Source of the DNA: Opitutales bacterium
Lineage (GTDB): Bacteria > Verrucomicrobiota > Verrucomicrobiia > Opitutales > Coraliomargaritaceae
Reading direction: 5' to 3'
Assembly: GCA_018607135.1 (NCBI GenBank)
Contig: JABBCA010000024.1
Span: 1-37,116, forward strand
Length of the DNA stretch: 37,116 bases
Below are positions 25,213-37,116 of the stretch, in pieces. The position numbers and the translations under genes were made by a program. Positions within the stretch are counted from its first letter, which is position 1, and each line of letters begins with the position of its first letter. The notes beneath the pieces were generated by a model that had not been told where the DNA came from, made no database searches, and saw only the letters and a list, made by a program, of their open reading frames with translations.

Positions 25213-26190
25213 TTACGCCATTGTTTTGAGCGCGCCTTCGATGATGCGCTCTTCGTTTGGAATTTGCCAGTCTTCAAGGGGCTTCGCGTAAATTTGCGGT
25301 GCATCGATTGAAGAGACGCGATGGATCGGTCCGTCAAGGTAGTCGAATGCCTTCAACTGAATAATGTGAGAGATCTGAGCATCGACACCGCAGTAAGGTT
25401 TGTTTTCTTCAACCAGAAGCACACGGCCTGTCTTTTTGACAGAGTTGAGAATGGTCTCTTCGTCGAGCGGGCGTATGGAGCGGAGGTCGACGACTTCCAC
25501 GCTGATACCGTGCTTTTCTTCGAGTGTCTTGGCTGCTTGGAGTGAAAGCATGGCACAGCGACCGTGTGATACGATGGTCATGTCTTCGCCTTCCTTAAGC
25601 ACATTAGCGACGCCGAGCTCGACGATGTATTCCTCTTCAGGAACTTCCCACTTCTCACCATAGAGAAGGGTGTTTTCCATGACGAAGACGGGGTCGTCGT
25701 CGCGAATCGCAGCCTTCATCAGGCCCTTCGCGTCGTAGGCATTGGATGGGCAAACCACCTTCAAGCCAGGGTGGTTGGCCACCATGTTTTCAGGAGTGTG
25801 CGAGTGGGTCGCACCTACGTTGGTGCCGCCATTGGCAGGGCCACGGACCACGATCGGAATGTTCATCAAGCCACCAGACATGTAGCGGCAGAAAGAGGCG
25901 TTGTTGAAGAGTTGGTCGATTGCAACGTAGCTGAACGACATGAACATCATCTCGATCACTGGGCGGACGCCGAGCGCGGACGCGCCGATGGCGAGGCCGG
26001 AGAAGGCTGCTTCAGAGATGGGAGTGTCGATCACGCGCTTGTCGCCGTGCTTTGCCCAGAGGCCTTCGGTGACTTTGTAGGCGCCGTTGTATTGAGCGAC
26101 TTCTTCGCCCATGATGCAGACGTTTTCGTCGCGTTGGATCTCTTCGTCGAGTGCTTGCTTAATAGCTTCGCGGTAAGTGATAAGTGCCAT
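25213..26190 (-). CDS. pdhB: Pyruvate dehydrogenase E1 component, beta subunit
   Basis: A 325-residue subunit that forms the alpha2-beta2 E1 enzyme with PdhA and helps bind thiamine diphosphate. Family phrases are all present: ITYREAIKQALDEE at the start, MGEEVAQYNGAYKVTEGL, then the conserved RVIDTPISEAAFSGLAIGA, MFMSFSYVAIDQLFNNA, and the C-terminal VDLRSIRPLDEETI and RVLLVEENKPYCG. Full length. The gene lies 57 bases from pdhA and 43 from pdhC, both gaps filled largely by heptad-phased repeats. No Shine-Dalgarno site is apparent before its ATG. Confidence 0.95.
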   Translation of the reverse strand: MALITYREAIKQALDEEIQRDENVCIMGEEVAQYNGAYKVTEGLWAKHGDKRVIDTPISEAAFSGLAIGASALGVRPVIEMMFMSFSYVAIDQLFNNASFCRYMSGGLMNIPIVVRGPANGGTNVGATHSHTPENMVANHPGLKVVCPSNAYDAKGLMKAAIRDDDPVFVMENTLLYGEKWEVPEEEYIVELGVANVLKEGEDMTIVSHGRCAMLSLQAAKTLEEKHGISVEVVDLRSIRPLDEETILNSVKKTGRVLLVEENKPYCGVDAQISHIIQLKAFDYLDGPIHRVSSIDAPQIYAKPLEDWQIPNEERIIEGALKTMA

Positions 26191-26200
26191 TTTGTAAAAG

Positions 26201-26228
26201 GAGTTAGAATTCAGAATTCAGGATTCAG
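26201..26228. repeat. Heptad-phased micro-repeat between pdhA and pdhB
   Basis: Four 7-base units: GAGTTAG, then AATTCAG twice, then GATTCAG. They occupy half of the 57-base gap between the pdhA stop and the pdhB start. Confidence 0.65.
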
Positions 26229-26247
26229 TAGCGAATGCTCAGATCTA

Positions 26248-27342
<1,095 letters not shown>

Positions 27343-27466
27343 AATCGCGAATTAGAAAAACCGATGTTATGAGGGGCTTTGAAACAGGGGGCAAGCGTTA
27401 AAACCCTGAATGGAGACATGTAAATTATGAATAAATATTCGTGCTATAATTCACGCGAAACGGTGA

Positions 27467-28042
27467 TTACTTTTGATCGCCGATAAGCACAGATTTCATG
27501 GTTGTTGAGATTGGATTCTCGCCTAGCCAAATCTGAAAATACAACTGGGCAAAGTCTTTGCCAGGTATCGTTGCGATGGGCTGTTCGTTGATGCGTAGGG
27601 TGGTCCCTTCTGCAGGTAGGTAGGTCAGCGATGATCGGTCACCCTCGCGAACGGTTTGGTAGGCCGCATTGATTAGGTCGACCCGATCAGCGATTTGTTG
27701 CCGTTCGATGTTGCTGAGATTGCGATCCAAGATCGTATCAGCAGATTCTAAGATAATGGACTTATCGATGGTTCTCAGATAGTTGAAACTTAGATGGAAG
27801 GGAACTTCGGCTGATAAAATATCACTTGAGCTGGAGTCTGCTTCAGCAAACAGTGCCACGTCGTAAAGTTTGAAGAAGAGTCTGTAGACATAGCGGTATT
27901 CGCCTCGTTTCTCTAAGGATTGAGTTTTTACTTCGTAGGTATTGGGGAACAGCGTCGTCGCAGATGTCGAGGTAAAGGCCTGCATGAATAAGCCCGCGCA
28001 ACAAAGGCACAGAACTTTAAGAGGACGAGGTGAGTGCATCAT
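27467..28042 (-). CDS. Exported chalcone isomerase-like protein
   Basis: A 191-residue protein from the ATG at 28042. A signal peptide covers about 1-28 (VLCLCCAGLFMQAFTSTSA). The rest matches the bacterial chalcone-isomerase-like domain: YRLFFKLYDVALFAE, then the long helix region LRTIDKSIILESADTIL, and the ending FAQLYFQIWLGENPIS, the most typical phrase of this family. Bacterial members have no known flavonoid-related activity; a periplasmic lipid- or fatty-acid-binding role has been suggested for this fold. It begins just inside the end of the SDR gene and is surely translated with it. Confidence 0.72.
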   Translation of the reverse strand: MMHSPRPLKVLCLCCAGLFMQAFTSTSATTLFPNTYEVKTQSLEKRGEYRYVYRLFFKLYDVALFAEADSSSSDILSAEVPFHLSFNYLRTIDKSIILESADTILDRNLSNIERQQIADRVDLINAAYQTVREGDRSSLTYLPAEGTTLRINEQPIATIPGKDFAQLYFQIWLGENPISTTMKSVLIGDQK

Positions 28043-28047
28043 CGCAA

Positions 28048-28797
28048 TCAAGCTTTTGGTTTTGGCACGACGCTGGAGAGGCCGCCATCAATCACGTAGG
28101 TCTGTCCAGTTACAAAGCGGGCTTCCTCTGAGAGTAGCCACTCTGCGAGACTGGCAACATGGTCAGCTTGACCGATCTCGCCAAGCGGGTGCATCTTCTT
28201 TGAGAATTCCAATGCCTGCGGGTTGCCGATGATTGGCTTCGCCAGGGGTGTATCGGTTAAGCTGGGCGCAATTGCGTTGATGCGAAGGCCACGACTTGAG
28301 TAAGTCGATGCGGCTGATCGAACCATTGCTTCGATACCGCCCTTGGCTGCAGCAATGGCCTCGTGGTTTGCTAGGCCCGTTTGCGCAGCAGCAGTGCTAA
28401 AGAATAGGCAGGCGCCTGAGCCTTGCTTCATCATTAGTTTGGTCGACGCCCTCAAGGCATAGAAAGCGGAACTGAGGTTTAAATGAAGGGTGTTTAGCCA
28501 GTCATTTTCGGGAGTCATGTGAGCAGCCTTGAGATAGATCGAGCCAATGGCATGCACGTAGCCATCAATTGAGCCGAGTTGTTGATGGAACTCCGGTAAC
28601 TGCGCCTCGATTGCGGCACAATCGGTCGCATCGCAGGTGCAGGTAGCTATGCCGAGTTCCTCTGAAAGTGCCTTCAGCTTGTCTGGATCGCGACTGAATC
28701 CAGCCACGGTATGACCAGACGCTACTAATCTGCGTGCGAGGGCAGCTCCGATTCCTCCAGTAATGCCGCCGATAACGATGGTTTTAGTTTTACTCAT
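28048..28797 (-). CDS. Short-chain dehydrogenase/reductase homologue lacking the catalytic Tyr
   Basis: A 249-residue Rossmann protein from the ATG at 28797. The cofactor loop is GGITGGIGAALA (10-21). The catalytic serine is S134 in LFFSTAAAQ and the lysine K152, but the Tyr of YxxxK is isoleucine (I148-A-A-A-K152). The usual NNAG motif is also changed to HAIG. The C-terminal phrases RINAIAPSLTDTPLA and FVTGQTYVIDGG are normal. Without the Tyr ordinary carbonyl reduction is unlikely, so it may be a pseudo-enzyme or use a different mechanism. The frame is open upstream to 29292 but that part overlaps valS and is not coding. Downstream gene: chalcone-isomerase-like protein. Confidence 0.8.
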   Translation of the reverse strand: MSKTKTIVIGGITGGIGAALARRLVASGHTVAGFSRDPDKLKALSEELGIATCTCDATDCAAIEAQLPEFHQQLGSIDGYVHAIGSIYLKAAHMTPENDWLNTLHLNLSSAFYALRASTKLMMKQGSGACLFFSTAAAQTGLANHEAIAAAKGGIEAMVRSAASTYSSRGLRINAIAPSLTDTPLAKPIIGNPQALEFSKKMHPLGEIGQADHVASLAEWLLSEEARFVTGQTYVIDGGLSSVVPKPKA

Positions 28798-28893
28798 GGT
28801 GAGTGATCGGAAAACACGGGCCTGCATTACACGCTTTCTAGCTTGAAAGCCTGCGACTTGCCCCCACTTTAGGCACCTTTCAATTTTTCCGCT

Positions 28894-31632
<2,739 letters not shown>

Positions 31633-31726
31633 AGGAGGACGGACATTCCTGTCCGTCGTTTTCTATCGGTTTTTTCCTAGGAAGGCAGCTGTTGCTCTGT
31701 GGGCGGACAGGAATGTCCGCCCTCCT
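31633..31726. repeat. Compound GGACA/TGTCC repeat, copies 3 and 4
   Basis: Two 26-base elements, 31633-31658 and 31701-31726, are reverse complements of each other with about three mismatches, and each is itself a palindrome (GACGGACA-TTCC-TGTCCGTC and GGGCGGACA-GGAA-TGTCCGCCC). The left one touches the valS stop; the right one overlaps the last codon of the convergent phosphatase gene. It probably acts as a stem-loop between convergent genes. Confidence 0.8.
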
Positions 31727-33161
31727 ATGAGTGCTTGATTGTGATCAAGGTGAGGTCGTCGACTTGACCAGCGCCATTTGTGAATTGAGAGACGCTTTCT
31801 AAGGTCCGATCTAGTATGGTTTGTGCACTTTGTTTGCCGTTGGCTCGTAGTGTTTGGAGTAGGCGTTCGCCCGAATATTCTTCGCCCTCTGGGTTGACGG
31901 CTTCGGTGATGCCATCGGTGTAGAGAACGAGTGCGTCCTCATCACCGAAATGAACGGAAGTTTCTTTGATGACCGCATCGAAAATGACTGGTGGAACCAT
32001 GCCGATTGCCATCCCAGGGGATTGTATGGGTTCCACATCGAGGCTGCCATCACTGTGCTGGTCGTAGAAGAAGGGGAGTTCGTGGCCCGCACGGGCGAGG
32101 GTGAGCTGCTCAGTCTCTAGGTCGATGATCGCATAGACCATGGTGATAAACATATCGCGCTGCATACTTGACTGCATGGCTTCGTTGATCGCGCTGAGCA
32201 CCGCAGAGGGCGAGCGATGTTGTTTCGCAAAGTGGCGCAGGTGGGTTTGGCAGATCGCCATCAAGATCGATGCAGACACTCCTTTTCCTGAAACATCGGC
32301 GATGGCAAACGCGATGGTTTTGTCGTCGAGCGGAAAGACGTCGTAGAGATCGCCGCCGACTTTTTGGGCTGCAGTGTAGTGCGTGGCGAATGAGATGGAT
32401 TCAGAGGGTTGAAACTTCTTCGGGAGTAGTAGCTTCTGGGTGTTACTCGCGAGTTCAATATCGAGGTCGATTTTACTTTTCTCGATTTGGAGCTGCATCG
32501 CGTCGCTGTTATGAACCGCGAGTCCAACTTGTTCGGCGAGTGATTCTACGAGTGAAAAATCGGTATCAGTAAACGCGAGTCCGTCCGCGGGATTGGCGAC
32601 TGCCAGCACCGCGATGAGCTTTCCATCAAACATGACTGGGGCCACGATGATAGAGCGTATCAATAGCGAAGTATCGCTGTGTTGAATAACACGCGGGTCT
32701 TTCGTTGCATCTGGAATGAGCAACGCACGCTTTGACTTCGCGACTTGACCGATAAGGCCCTCACCCATGTGAAAACTTTCAGATTTTAAGATGCTTTGAA
32801 TATAATGCGCACGCGTGCTGAATGTGCTCTCAAGACCTTCGGGAAGCTTTCGCTGCGGCGGAAAAAGGCCTTCCACAGCGATTCCTTTAAGTGTGTCATC
32901 TTCCTGCTTCTCAAAAATGCAGGCGCTAATGGCTCCGGTGCTAAGGATCGCAGCGTGAATGATGCGCTGAAACATCGTTTCGCGGTTATCACTTTCGACC
33001 ACTGCTTCGACCATGTTGTGCATGAACTCAACAACAATTTGCTTTTCCTGACGCAGGAGCTGTTTGTCTTCATCGAGAATTTTTATCTGCCTGCGCTTTT
33101 TCGCGTATAGCAGCCACATTCCAAGCAACCCGACGAGAACACCTATTATAAATGACATCAT
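31725..33161 (-). CDS. Membrane-anchored GAF-PP2C (RsbU/SpoIIE-like) serine phosphatase
   Basis: A 478-residue protein. One N-terminal transmembrane segment (FIIGVLVGLLGMWLLY, about 3-19) is followed by a coiled coil, a GAF sensor domain (about 45-215; LLIPDATKDPRVIQH to SIIVAPVMFDGKLIAVLAVANP) and a PP2C-type phosphatase domain (about 245-478). Metal-binding motifs are GGDLYDVF, ADVSGKGVSA, LYTDGITEAV and GAGQVDDLTLI. Such phosphatases dephosphorylate STAS anti-anti-sigma proteins in response to a signal. The STAS gene lies 63 bases upstream in the same direction and is the obvious substrate. Confidence 0.88.
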   Translation of the reverse strand: MMSFIIGVLVGLLGMWLLYAKKRRQIKILDEDKQLLRQEKQIVVEFMHNMVEAVVESDNRETMFQRIIHAAILSTGAISACIFEKQEDDTLKGIAVEGLFPPQRKLPEGLESTFSTRAHYIQSILKSESFHMGEGLIGQVAKSKRALLIPDATKDPRVIQHSDTSLLIRSIIVAPVMFDGKLIAVLAVANPADGLAFTDTDFSLVESLAEQVGLAVHNSDAMQLQIEKSKIDLDIELASNTQKLLLPKKFQPSESISFATHYTAAQKVGGDLYDVFPLDDKTIAFAIADVSGKGVSASILMAICQTHLRHFAKQHRSPSAVLSAINEAMQSSMQRDMFITMVYAIIDLETEQLTLARAGHELPFFYDQHSDGSLDVEPIQSPGMAIGMVPPVIFDAVIKETSVHFGDEDALVLYTDGITEAVNPEGEEYSGERLLQTLRANGKQSAQTILDRTLESVSQFTNGAGQVDDLTLITIKHS

Positions 33162-33224
33162 TGTGAACTATGGGCTGAGCGATGCTAGAGGTTGCGAAGC
33201 CGGATTCAATGACGCCGACGATCC

Positions 33225-33728
33225 TTAATCTTTGTCCTGCTCAACTTGATTTCTCAAGAATGAGATGACGTCTTGAAATTTTGCCGCGTTTTGATTGTCG
33301 GCAGAAACCAAGTTTTCGTGGGCTTCTAGGACGGTGCGCGCATCGGACACTTCCATATTTTGAAGTTCAGTAAAGTCTGCATTTGTTCCTTCAGGAAGGT
33401 CGTCGCCGATGGTAAGTAAATTTTGAAGACCCAAATTACAGATCAGCTCGTGATTGCGCTCACCGAGATTGCAGACCACGAACACGCCTGGAGGGGTGAG
33501 CTTTTTTAACTCGAGTGCAGTGCCAGCTAGGATACCGAGAAAGGTGCTGTCCATGCCTTTGCACTTGGTGAAGTCCAACACAAACTGTGTTTTGCCATTC
33601 GAGAGCATCGTTTCAATGAACTCTCGAAAGGTATTACAATTTAGATAGTTGGCTTTGCCGTTAATCTGAACAACAACAGGTTCAGAATAAGCGCTAACAA
33701 GAAATGTAGGCTGTTGTGGATCACTCAT
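33225..33728 (-). CDS. STAS-domain anti-sigma factor antagonist
   Basis: A 167-residue protein. Residues about 12-110 are a STAS domain: VVVQINGKANYLNCNTFREFIE, then LDFTKCKGMDSTFLGILAG with S61 as the likely phosphorylation site, then VFVVCNLGERNHELICNLGL. A helical C-terminal tail of about 50 residues is beyond the usual domain length. In partner-switching systems the unphosphorylated protein sequesters an anti-sigma kinase. No such kinase gene is in this window. The gene precedes the GAF-PP2C phosphatase gene, which would act on it. Confidence 0.82.
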   Translation of the reverse strand: MSDPQQPTFLVSAYSEPVVVQINGKANYLNCNTFREFIETMLSNGKTQFVLDFTKCKGMDSTFLGILAGTALELKKLTPPGVFVVCNLGERNHELICNLGLQNLLTIGDDLPEGTNADFTELQNMEVSDARTVLEAHENLVSADNQNAAKFQDVISFLRNQVEQDKD

Positions 33729-34065
33729 TTAGAGCGTGGTAAGATCGATATTGAAAAATGGAGAGAAGTTTATGCCAGAAAGCAAGGCCCAGCAAGCTAG
33801 CATTGTGCAGGTAATAATCAACTATCAATCGAGACGATCTAAGAATTGGGCGTAATGTAATGAGCTGGTGGATTTGCACTAAGAATATAGAATCTAGCCT
33901 AAACCGGGAAGGCGATGATTGACGCCTTGCAGCCAGCGTCATGCATTCCAAATCTTACGATTTTGGCTACAGTTGCTTCGTTAAAAAGAATTGCACCCTA
34001 TATATTCGCATAATCTTCTTGAAATCCTTAGTCTACGGCAGACCCTATCTGCAATCGCTGAAGCT
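33729..34065. other. Divergent regulatory region, STAS gene and acnB
   Basis: 337 bases without a convincing gene. It must contain promoters for both divergent genes. A TTGCTT (33973) and TATATA (33999) pair is too widely spaced to call. No repeats of the families found elsewhere were seen here. Confidence 0.45.
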
Positions 34066-36834
34066 ATGAATATATACTTAGAATACACAAAGGAGATAGA
34101 GGAACGTAAAGGTCAAGGGCTGAGCCCAAAGCCAATTGACGACGGCGAGTTGGTTGTCGCGCTTATCGAGCAGATTAAAGATCTCGGTAACGAATATAGA
34201 AACGACTCACTCCACTTTTTTATTTATAACACTTTACCTGGCACCACGAGTGCCGCAGGCGTAAAGGCTGCATTTTTGAAGGAGATCATTTTAGGCGAGT
34301 CTGTAGTGGAAGAGATTTCGCCGTCTTTTGCTTTTGAGTTATTGTCCCACATGAAGGGTGGCCCTTCGATAGAGGTGCTTCTCGACCTTGCACTGGGCGA
34401 CGATGCTGCAATCGCGAGCGAAGCGGCTACGGTCTTGAAGACTCAGGTGTTTCTCTATGAAGCGGATACGGCTCGGCTCGTGACTGCGCTCAAGGCGGGC
34501 AGTGCGATTGCCAAAGACATTCTAGAGAGCTACGCCAAGGCGGAGTTCTTTACCAAGCTTCCAGATGTTGAAGAAGAAATTAAAGTGGTTACCTACATTG
34601 CGGGTGAAGGTGATATTTCTACAGATTTACTTTCACCAGGGAATCAGGCGCACTCGCGTTCTGACCGAGAGTTGCACGGTAAGTGCATGATTTCTGAGAA
34701 GGCCCAAATTGAGATTCAAGGCTTACAGAAGCAACATCCAGACAAGCGCGTGGTTCTTATTGCCGAAAAGGGCACTATGGGTGTCGGCTCTTCTCGCATG
34801 TCGGGTGTCAATAATGTAGCGCTCTGGACTGGTAAGCCAGCCAGCCCCTACATTCCTTTCGTGAACATTGCACCCGTTGTTGCCGGCACGAATGGGATTT
34901 CTCCGATATTTTTGACTACAGTCGACGTGACGGGTGGTATCGGAATCGATCTGAAGAACTGGCGCAAAAAGCTGGATGCCGACGGCAAACCCGTTCTCAA
35001 CGACAGCGGCGACCCAGTGCTTGAGGAGGTGTATTCGGTTGCGACAGGCACGGTCCTTACCATCAACACCAAGGCCAAGAAACTCTACAACGGTCACGAC
35101 GAACTCGTAGATATGGCGTCTTCTTTTACGCCACAAAAGCTCGAGTTCATGAAGGCCGGCGGTTCGTATGCGGTGGTCTTCGGCAAGAAGCTTCAGAGCT
35201 TCGCGGCCGAGACACTAAATGTTGATTTGGTGCCTGTGTATGCGCCGGCTAAGGAGGTCTCCCATCCAGGCCAAGGTCTCACTGCGGTCGAAAAGATCTT
35301 CAACAAGAATGCAGTGGGATCTACTGAAGGTGTGACACTCCATGCGGGGTCAGATGTGCGTGTCAATGTGAACATCGTAGGATCGCAGGATACGACAGGT
35401 TTGATGACTTCACAAGAGCTAGAGTCCATGGCTGCGACGGTTATTTCGCCGATTGTGGATGCGGCTTATCAATCTGGCTGTCACACTGCCTCGGTTTGGG
35501 ATAAAAAAGCACAAGCTAACATCCCAAGACTAATGAAGTTTATGCATGGTTTTGGTCTGATCACTGGGCGCGATCCGAAGGGCGTGTATCCTCCGCTTAC
35601 CGATGTCATCCACAAGGTGTTGAACGATCTGACCGTGAACGAATGGGCGGTTATCATCGGCGGAGACTCTCATACGCGTATGTCTAAGGGAGTAGCGTTT
35701 GGTGCCGATTCAGGAACGGTCGCTCTCGCTCTGGCTACAGGCGAAGCCACCATGCCGATTCCACAGTCCGTTAAGGTCACCTTCAAGGGCGATCTTAAGG
35801 ATCACATGGATTTTCGCGATGTGGTGCATGCCACGCAGTTACAAATGCTCAAGAAGTTTGGTGAAAACGTATTTCAAGGCCGAGTCATCGAGGTGCATAT
35901 TGGCACCTTGCCTGCCGACCAAGCATTTACCTTCACCGATTGGACTGCGGAAATGAAGGCGAAGGCCTCCATCTGTATCTCGCAAGATGATACTCTCATT
36001 GAATCTCTTGAGATTGCGAAGGGTCGTATTCAGATCATGATTGATAAGGGCATGGACAATGATGCAAAGGTGCTTCAAGGCCTCGTGGATCAAGCGAATC
36101 AGCGCATATCCGAAATAAAGTCCGGCGAAAAGCCAGCCTTGGTGCCGGACGCGAATGCGAAGTATCATGCTGAATTTGTCGTTGATTTGGATCAAATAGT
36201 GGAGCCAATGATCGCCGATCCAGATGTGAACAATGAGGACGTTTCGAAACGTTACACACACGACACTATTCGCGAGCTTTCTTACTACGCTGGTGAGAAA
36301 GCGGTGGATCTGGGGTTCGTGGGTTCCTGCATGGTCCACAAGGGTGACCTTAAGATCGTTTCTAGAATGCTTAAAAACCTCGAAACTCAAAAAGGTAAAG
36401 TTGAATTTAAAGCACCGCTCGTCGTGGCTGCGCCGACCTACAACATTATTGACGAATTGAAGGCCGAGGGTGACTGGGAAATGTTAGAGAAATATTCTGG
36501 TTTTGTATTCAACGACGACGCCCCCAAAGGTGCTGCTCGCACCGAATACGAGAACATGATGTATCTTGAGCGTCCAGGGTGTAACCTTTGCATGGGCAAT
36601 CAGGAAAAAGCAGCCAAGGGAGACACCGTGATGGCAACCTCTACTCGACTTTTCCAAGGCCGCGTGGTTGAAGATTCTGACCGTAAAAAGGGAGAGTCCT
36701 TGCTCGCATCGACGCCCGTGGTGGTCCTTTCTGCGATCCTTGGTAGAATACCAAATATGGATGAATACACCGCTTCAGTGGAAGGGATCAATCTGACGAA
36801 ATTTGCTCCGCCTAGAGGTGTCTTGAGTGTCTAG
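34066..36834 (+). CDS. acnB: Bifunctional aconitate hydratase B / 2-methylisocitrate dehydratase
   Basis: A 922-residue AcnB-type aconitase converting citrate to isocitrate in the TCA cycle. The N-terminal HEAT-like domain typical of AcnB is present (about 1-160). The conserved blocks GGDSHTRMSKGVAFGADSG and SGCHTASVWDKKAQANIP follow. The [4Fe-4S] cluster cysteines are in GSCMVHKGD (C755) and PGCNLCMGNQ (C839, C842). The ATG at 34066 (MNIYLEYTKEIEERKGQG) matches the usual AcnB start; the frame is open 25 residues further to a TTG at 33991, which is not family-like. It is followed by a terminator. Confidence 0.96.
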   Translation: MNIYLEYTKEIEERKGQGLSPKPIDDGELVVALIEQIKDLGNEYRNDSLHFFIYNTLPGTTSAAGVKAAFLKEIILGESVVEEISPSFAFELLSHMKGGPSIEVLLDLALGDDAAIASEAATVLKTQVFLYEADTARLVTALKAGSAIAKDILESYAKAEFFTKLPDVEEEIKVVTYIAGEGDISTDLLSPGNQAHSRSDRELHGKCMISEKAQIEIQGLQKQHPDKRVVLIAEKGTMGVGSSRMSGVNNVALWTGKPASPYIPFVNIAPVVAGTNGISPIFLTTVDVTGGIGIDLKNWRKKLDADGKPVLNDSGDPVLEEVYSVATGTVLTINTKAKKLYNGHDELVDMASSFTPQKLEFMKAGGSYAVVFGKKLQSFAAETLNVDLVPVYAPAKEVSHPGQGLTAVEKIFNKNAVGSTEGVTLHAGSDVRVNVNIVGSQDTTGLMTSQELESMAATVISPIVDAAYQSGCHTASVWDKKAQANIPRLMKFMHGFGLITGRDPKGVYPPLTDVIHKVLNDLTVNEWAVIIGGDSHTRMSKGVAFGADSGTVALALATGEATMPIPQSVKVTFKGDLKDHMDFRDVVHATQLQMLKKFGENVFQGRVIEVHIGTLPADQAFTFTDWTAEMKAKASICISQDDTLIESLEIAKGRIQIMIDKGMDNDAKVLQGLVDQANQRISEIKSGEKPALVPDANAKYHAEFVVDLDQIVEPMIADPDVNNEDVSKRYTHDTIRELSYYAGEKAVDLGFVGSCMVHKGDLKIVSRMLKNLETQKGKVEFKAPLVVAAPTYNIIDELKAEGDWEMLEKYSGFVFNDDAPKGAARTEYENMMYLERPGCNLCMGNQEKAAKGDTVMATSTRLFQGRVVEDSDRKKGESLLASTPVVVLSAILGRIPNMDEYTASVEGINLTKFAPPRGVLSV

Positions 36835-36852
36835 CGATAGGTCTTTGCGAAG

Positions 36853-36894
36853 GCTCAGGTAGAGGGGAGTGATCCTATTATGCCTGAGCTTTTT
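36853..36894 (+). terminator. Likely Rho-independent terminator of acnB
   Basis: Arms GCTCAGGTA and TGCCTGAGC (one G-U pair) enclose a 19-base loop and are followed by five Ts, 18 bases beyond the stop. Confidence 0.7.
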
Positions 36895-36916
36895 CGTGCC
36901 TAAATTTAGGGGAGCG

Positions 36917-36930
36917 CACGGATATCCGTG
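36917..36930. repeat. Perfect 14-bp palindrome
   Basis: CACGGATATCCGTG, a gapless palindrome downstream of acnB. Sequence around it (GTCCGCATT) recalls the GGACA/TGTCC family, so it may be a degenerate member. Confidence 0.45.
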
Positions 36931-36981
36931 TCCGCATTCACTGCCAGTGGCACTTGAGGCTCGACCCTAATGGCGGGCGAA

Positions 36982-37001
36982 CTAGGACAGGAATGTCCTA
37001 G
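36982..37001. repeat. GGACA/TGTCC palindromic repeat, copy 5
   Basis: CTAGGACA-GGAA-TGTCCTAG, an 8-bp perfect stem with the same core and loop as the copy at 31701. The remaining bases to the window end (37002-37116) show no gene that can be supported. Confidence 0.7.
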
Positions 37002-37116
37002 CTCTTTGATTAAACCCAAACGATGCAAAGGCGTTCCCCGAACAAGATTTTGGCTGCCGTAATTATACCATCAATGAACTTTATCTGGCAATATAATTAG
37101 GAGTGTGTCTTATTCT

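Noticed and set aside
27442-27450. TGCTATAAT, an extended -10-like sequence on the plus strand
   Set aside because: No matching -35 and no plus-strand gene follows; it would point antisense into the chalcone-isomerase-like gene. It also lies within a short inverted repeat (CGTG...CACG).

Overview
The window looks like a chromosomal segment of a Verrucomicrobiota bacterium, probably of the Opitutae/Puniceicoccales (Coraliomargarita-like) group. This is inferred from gene content: a PEP-CTERM surface protein, an OmcB-like DUF11 lipoprotein, a rhomboid protease with the C-terminal extension seen in this kind of bacterium, an AcnB-type aconitase, few clear Shine-Dalgarno sites and many small intergenic repeats. 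No rRNA, tRNA or CRISPR array was seen. Most of it is ordinary housekeeping DNA with several secreted or surface-protein genes and one insertion sequence.

Layout. 90-697: a VapBC-type toxin-antitoxin pair (minus) with a likely operator. 750-1550: a metallophosphoesterase. 1775-3331: a DUF11 lipoprotein with its terminator. 3688-4146: a small membrane protein. 4393-5412: a HAD phosphatase, divergent from prfA-prmC (5483-7519), the class I release factor and its methyltransferase. 7514-11014 (minus): a tail-specific protease and a rhomboid protease, both acting on envelope proteins. 11262-11498: a ferredoxin, convergent with an LpxR-like outer-membrane deacylase (11608-12663), which is divergent from rsmG (12727-13383). 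13424-15415: two secreted proteins, one with a 20-residue tandem repeat. 15422-16319 (minus): a YkoF-like protein and peptide deformylase.

16691-21582 (plus): a LuxR-type regulator with a degenerate receiver, a membrane-anchored unknown protein and a 988-residue PEP-CTERM protein, possibly one surface-related locus. 21802-23769: a complete IS66-family element with inverted repeats and a perfect 8-bp target duplication, inserted just beyond the terminator of the pyruvate dehydrogenase operon pdhA-pdhB-pdhC (27342 to 23871, minus). 27467-28797 (minus): a chalcone-isomerase-like exported protein and a short-chain dehydrogenase homologue lacking the catalytic tyrosine. 28894-31632: valS. 31725-33728 (minus): a STAS protein and a GAF-PP2C phosphatase, a partner-switching pair. 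34066-36834: acnB, which with the pdh operon provides central carbon metabolism.

The least expected signal is between the genes. At least seven gene junctions carry short repeats of unrelated sequence that share a strict 7-bp period (clearest is eight copies of TGGATGC at 11146-11201). A second family of palindromes built on GGACA...TGTCC, and a third hairpin family following prfA and the HAD gene, also recur. Together these suggest an active generator of intergenic repeats in this genome.
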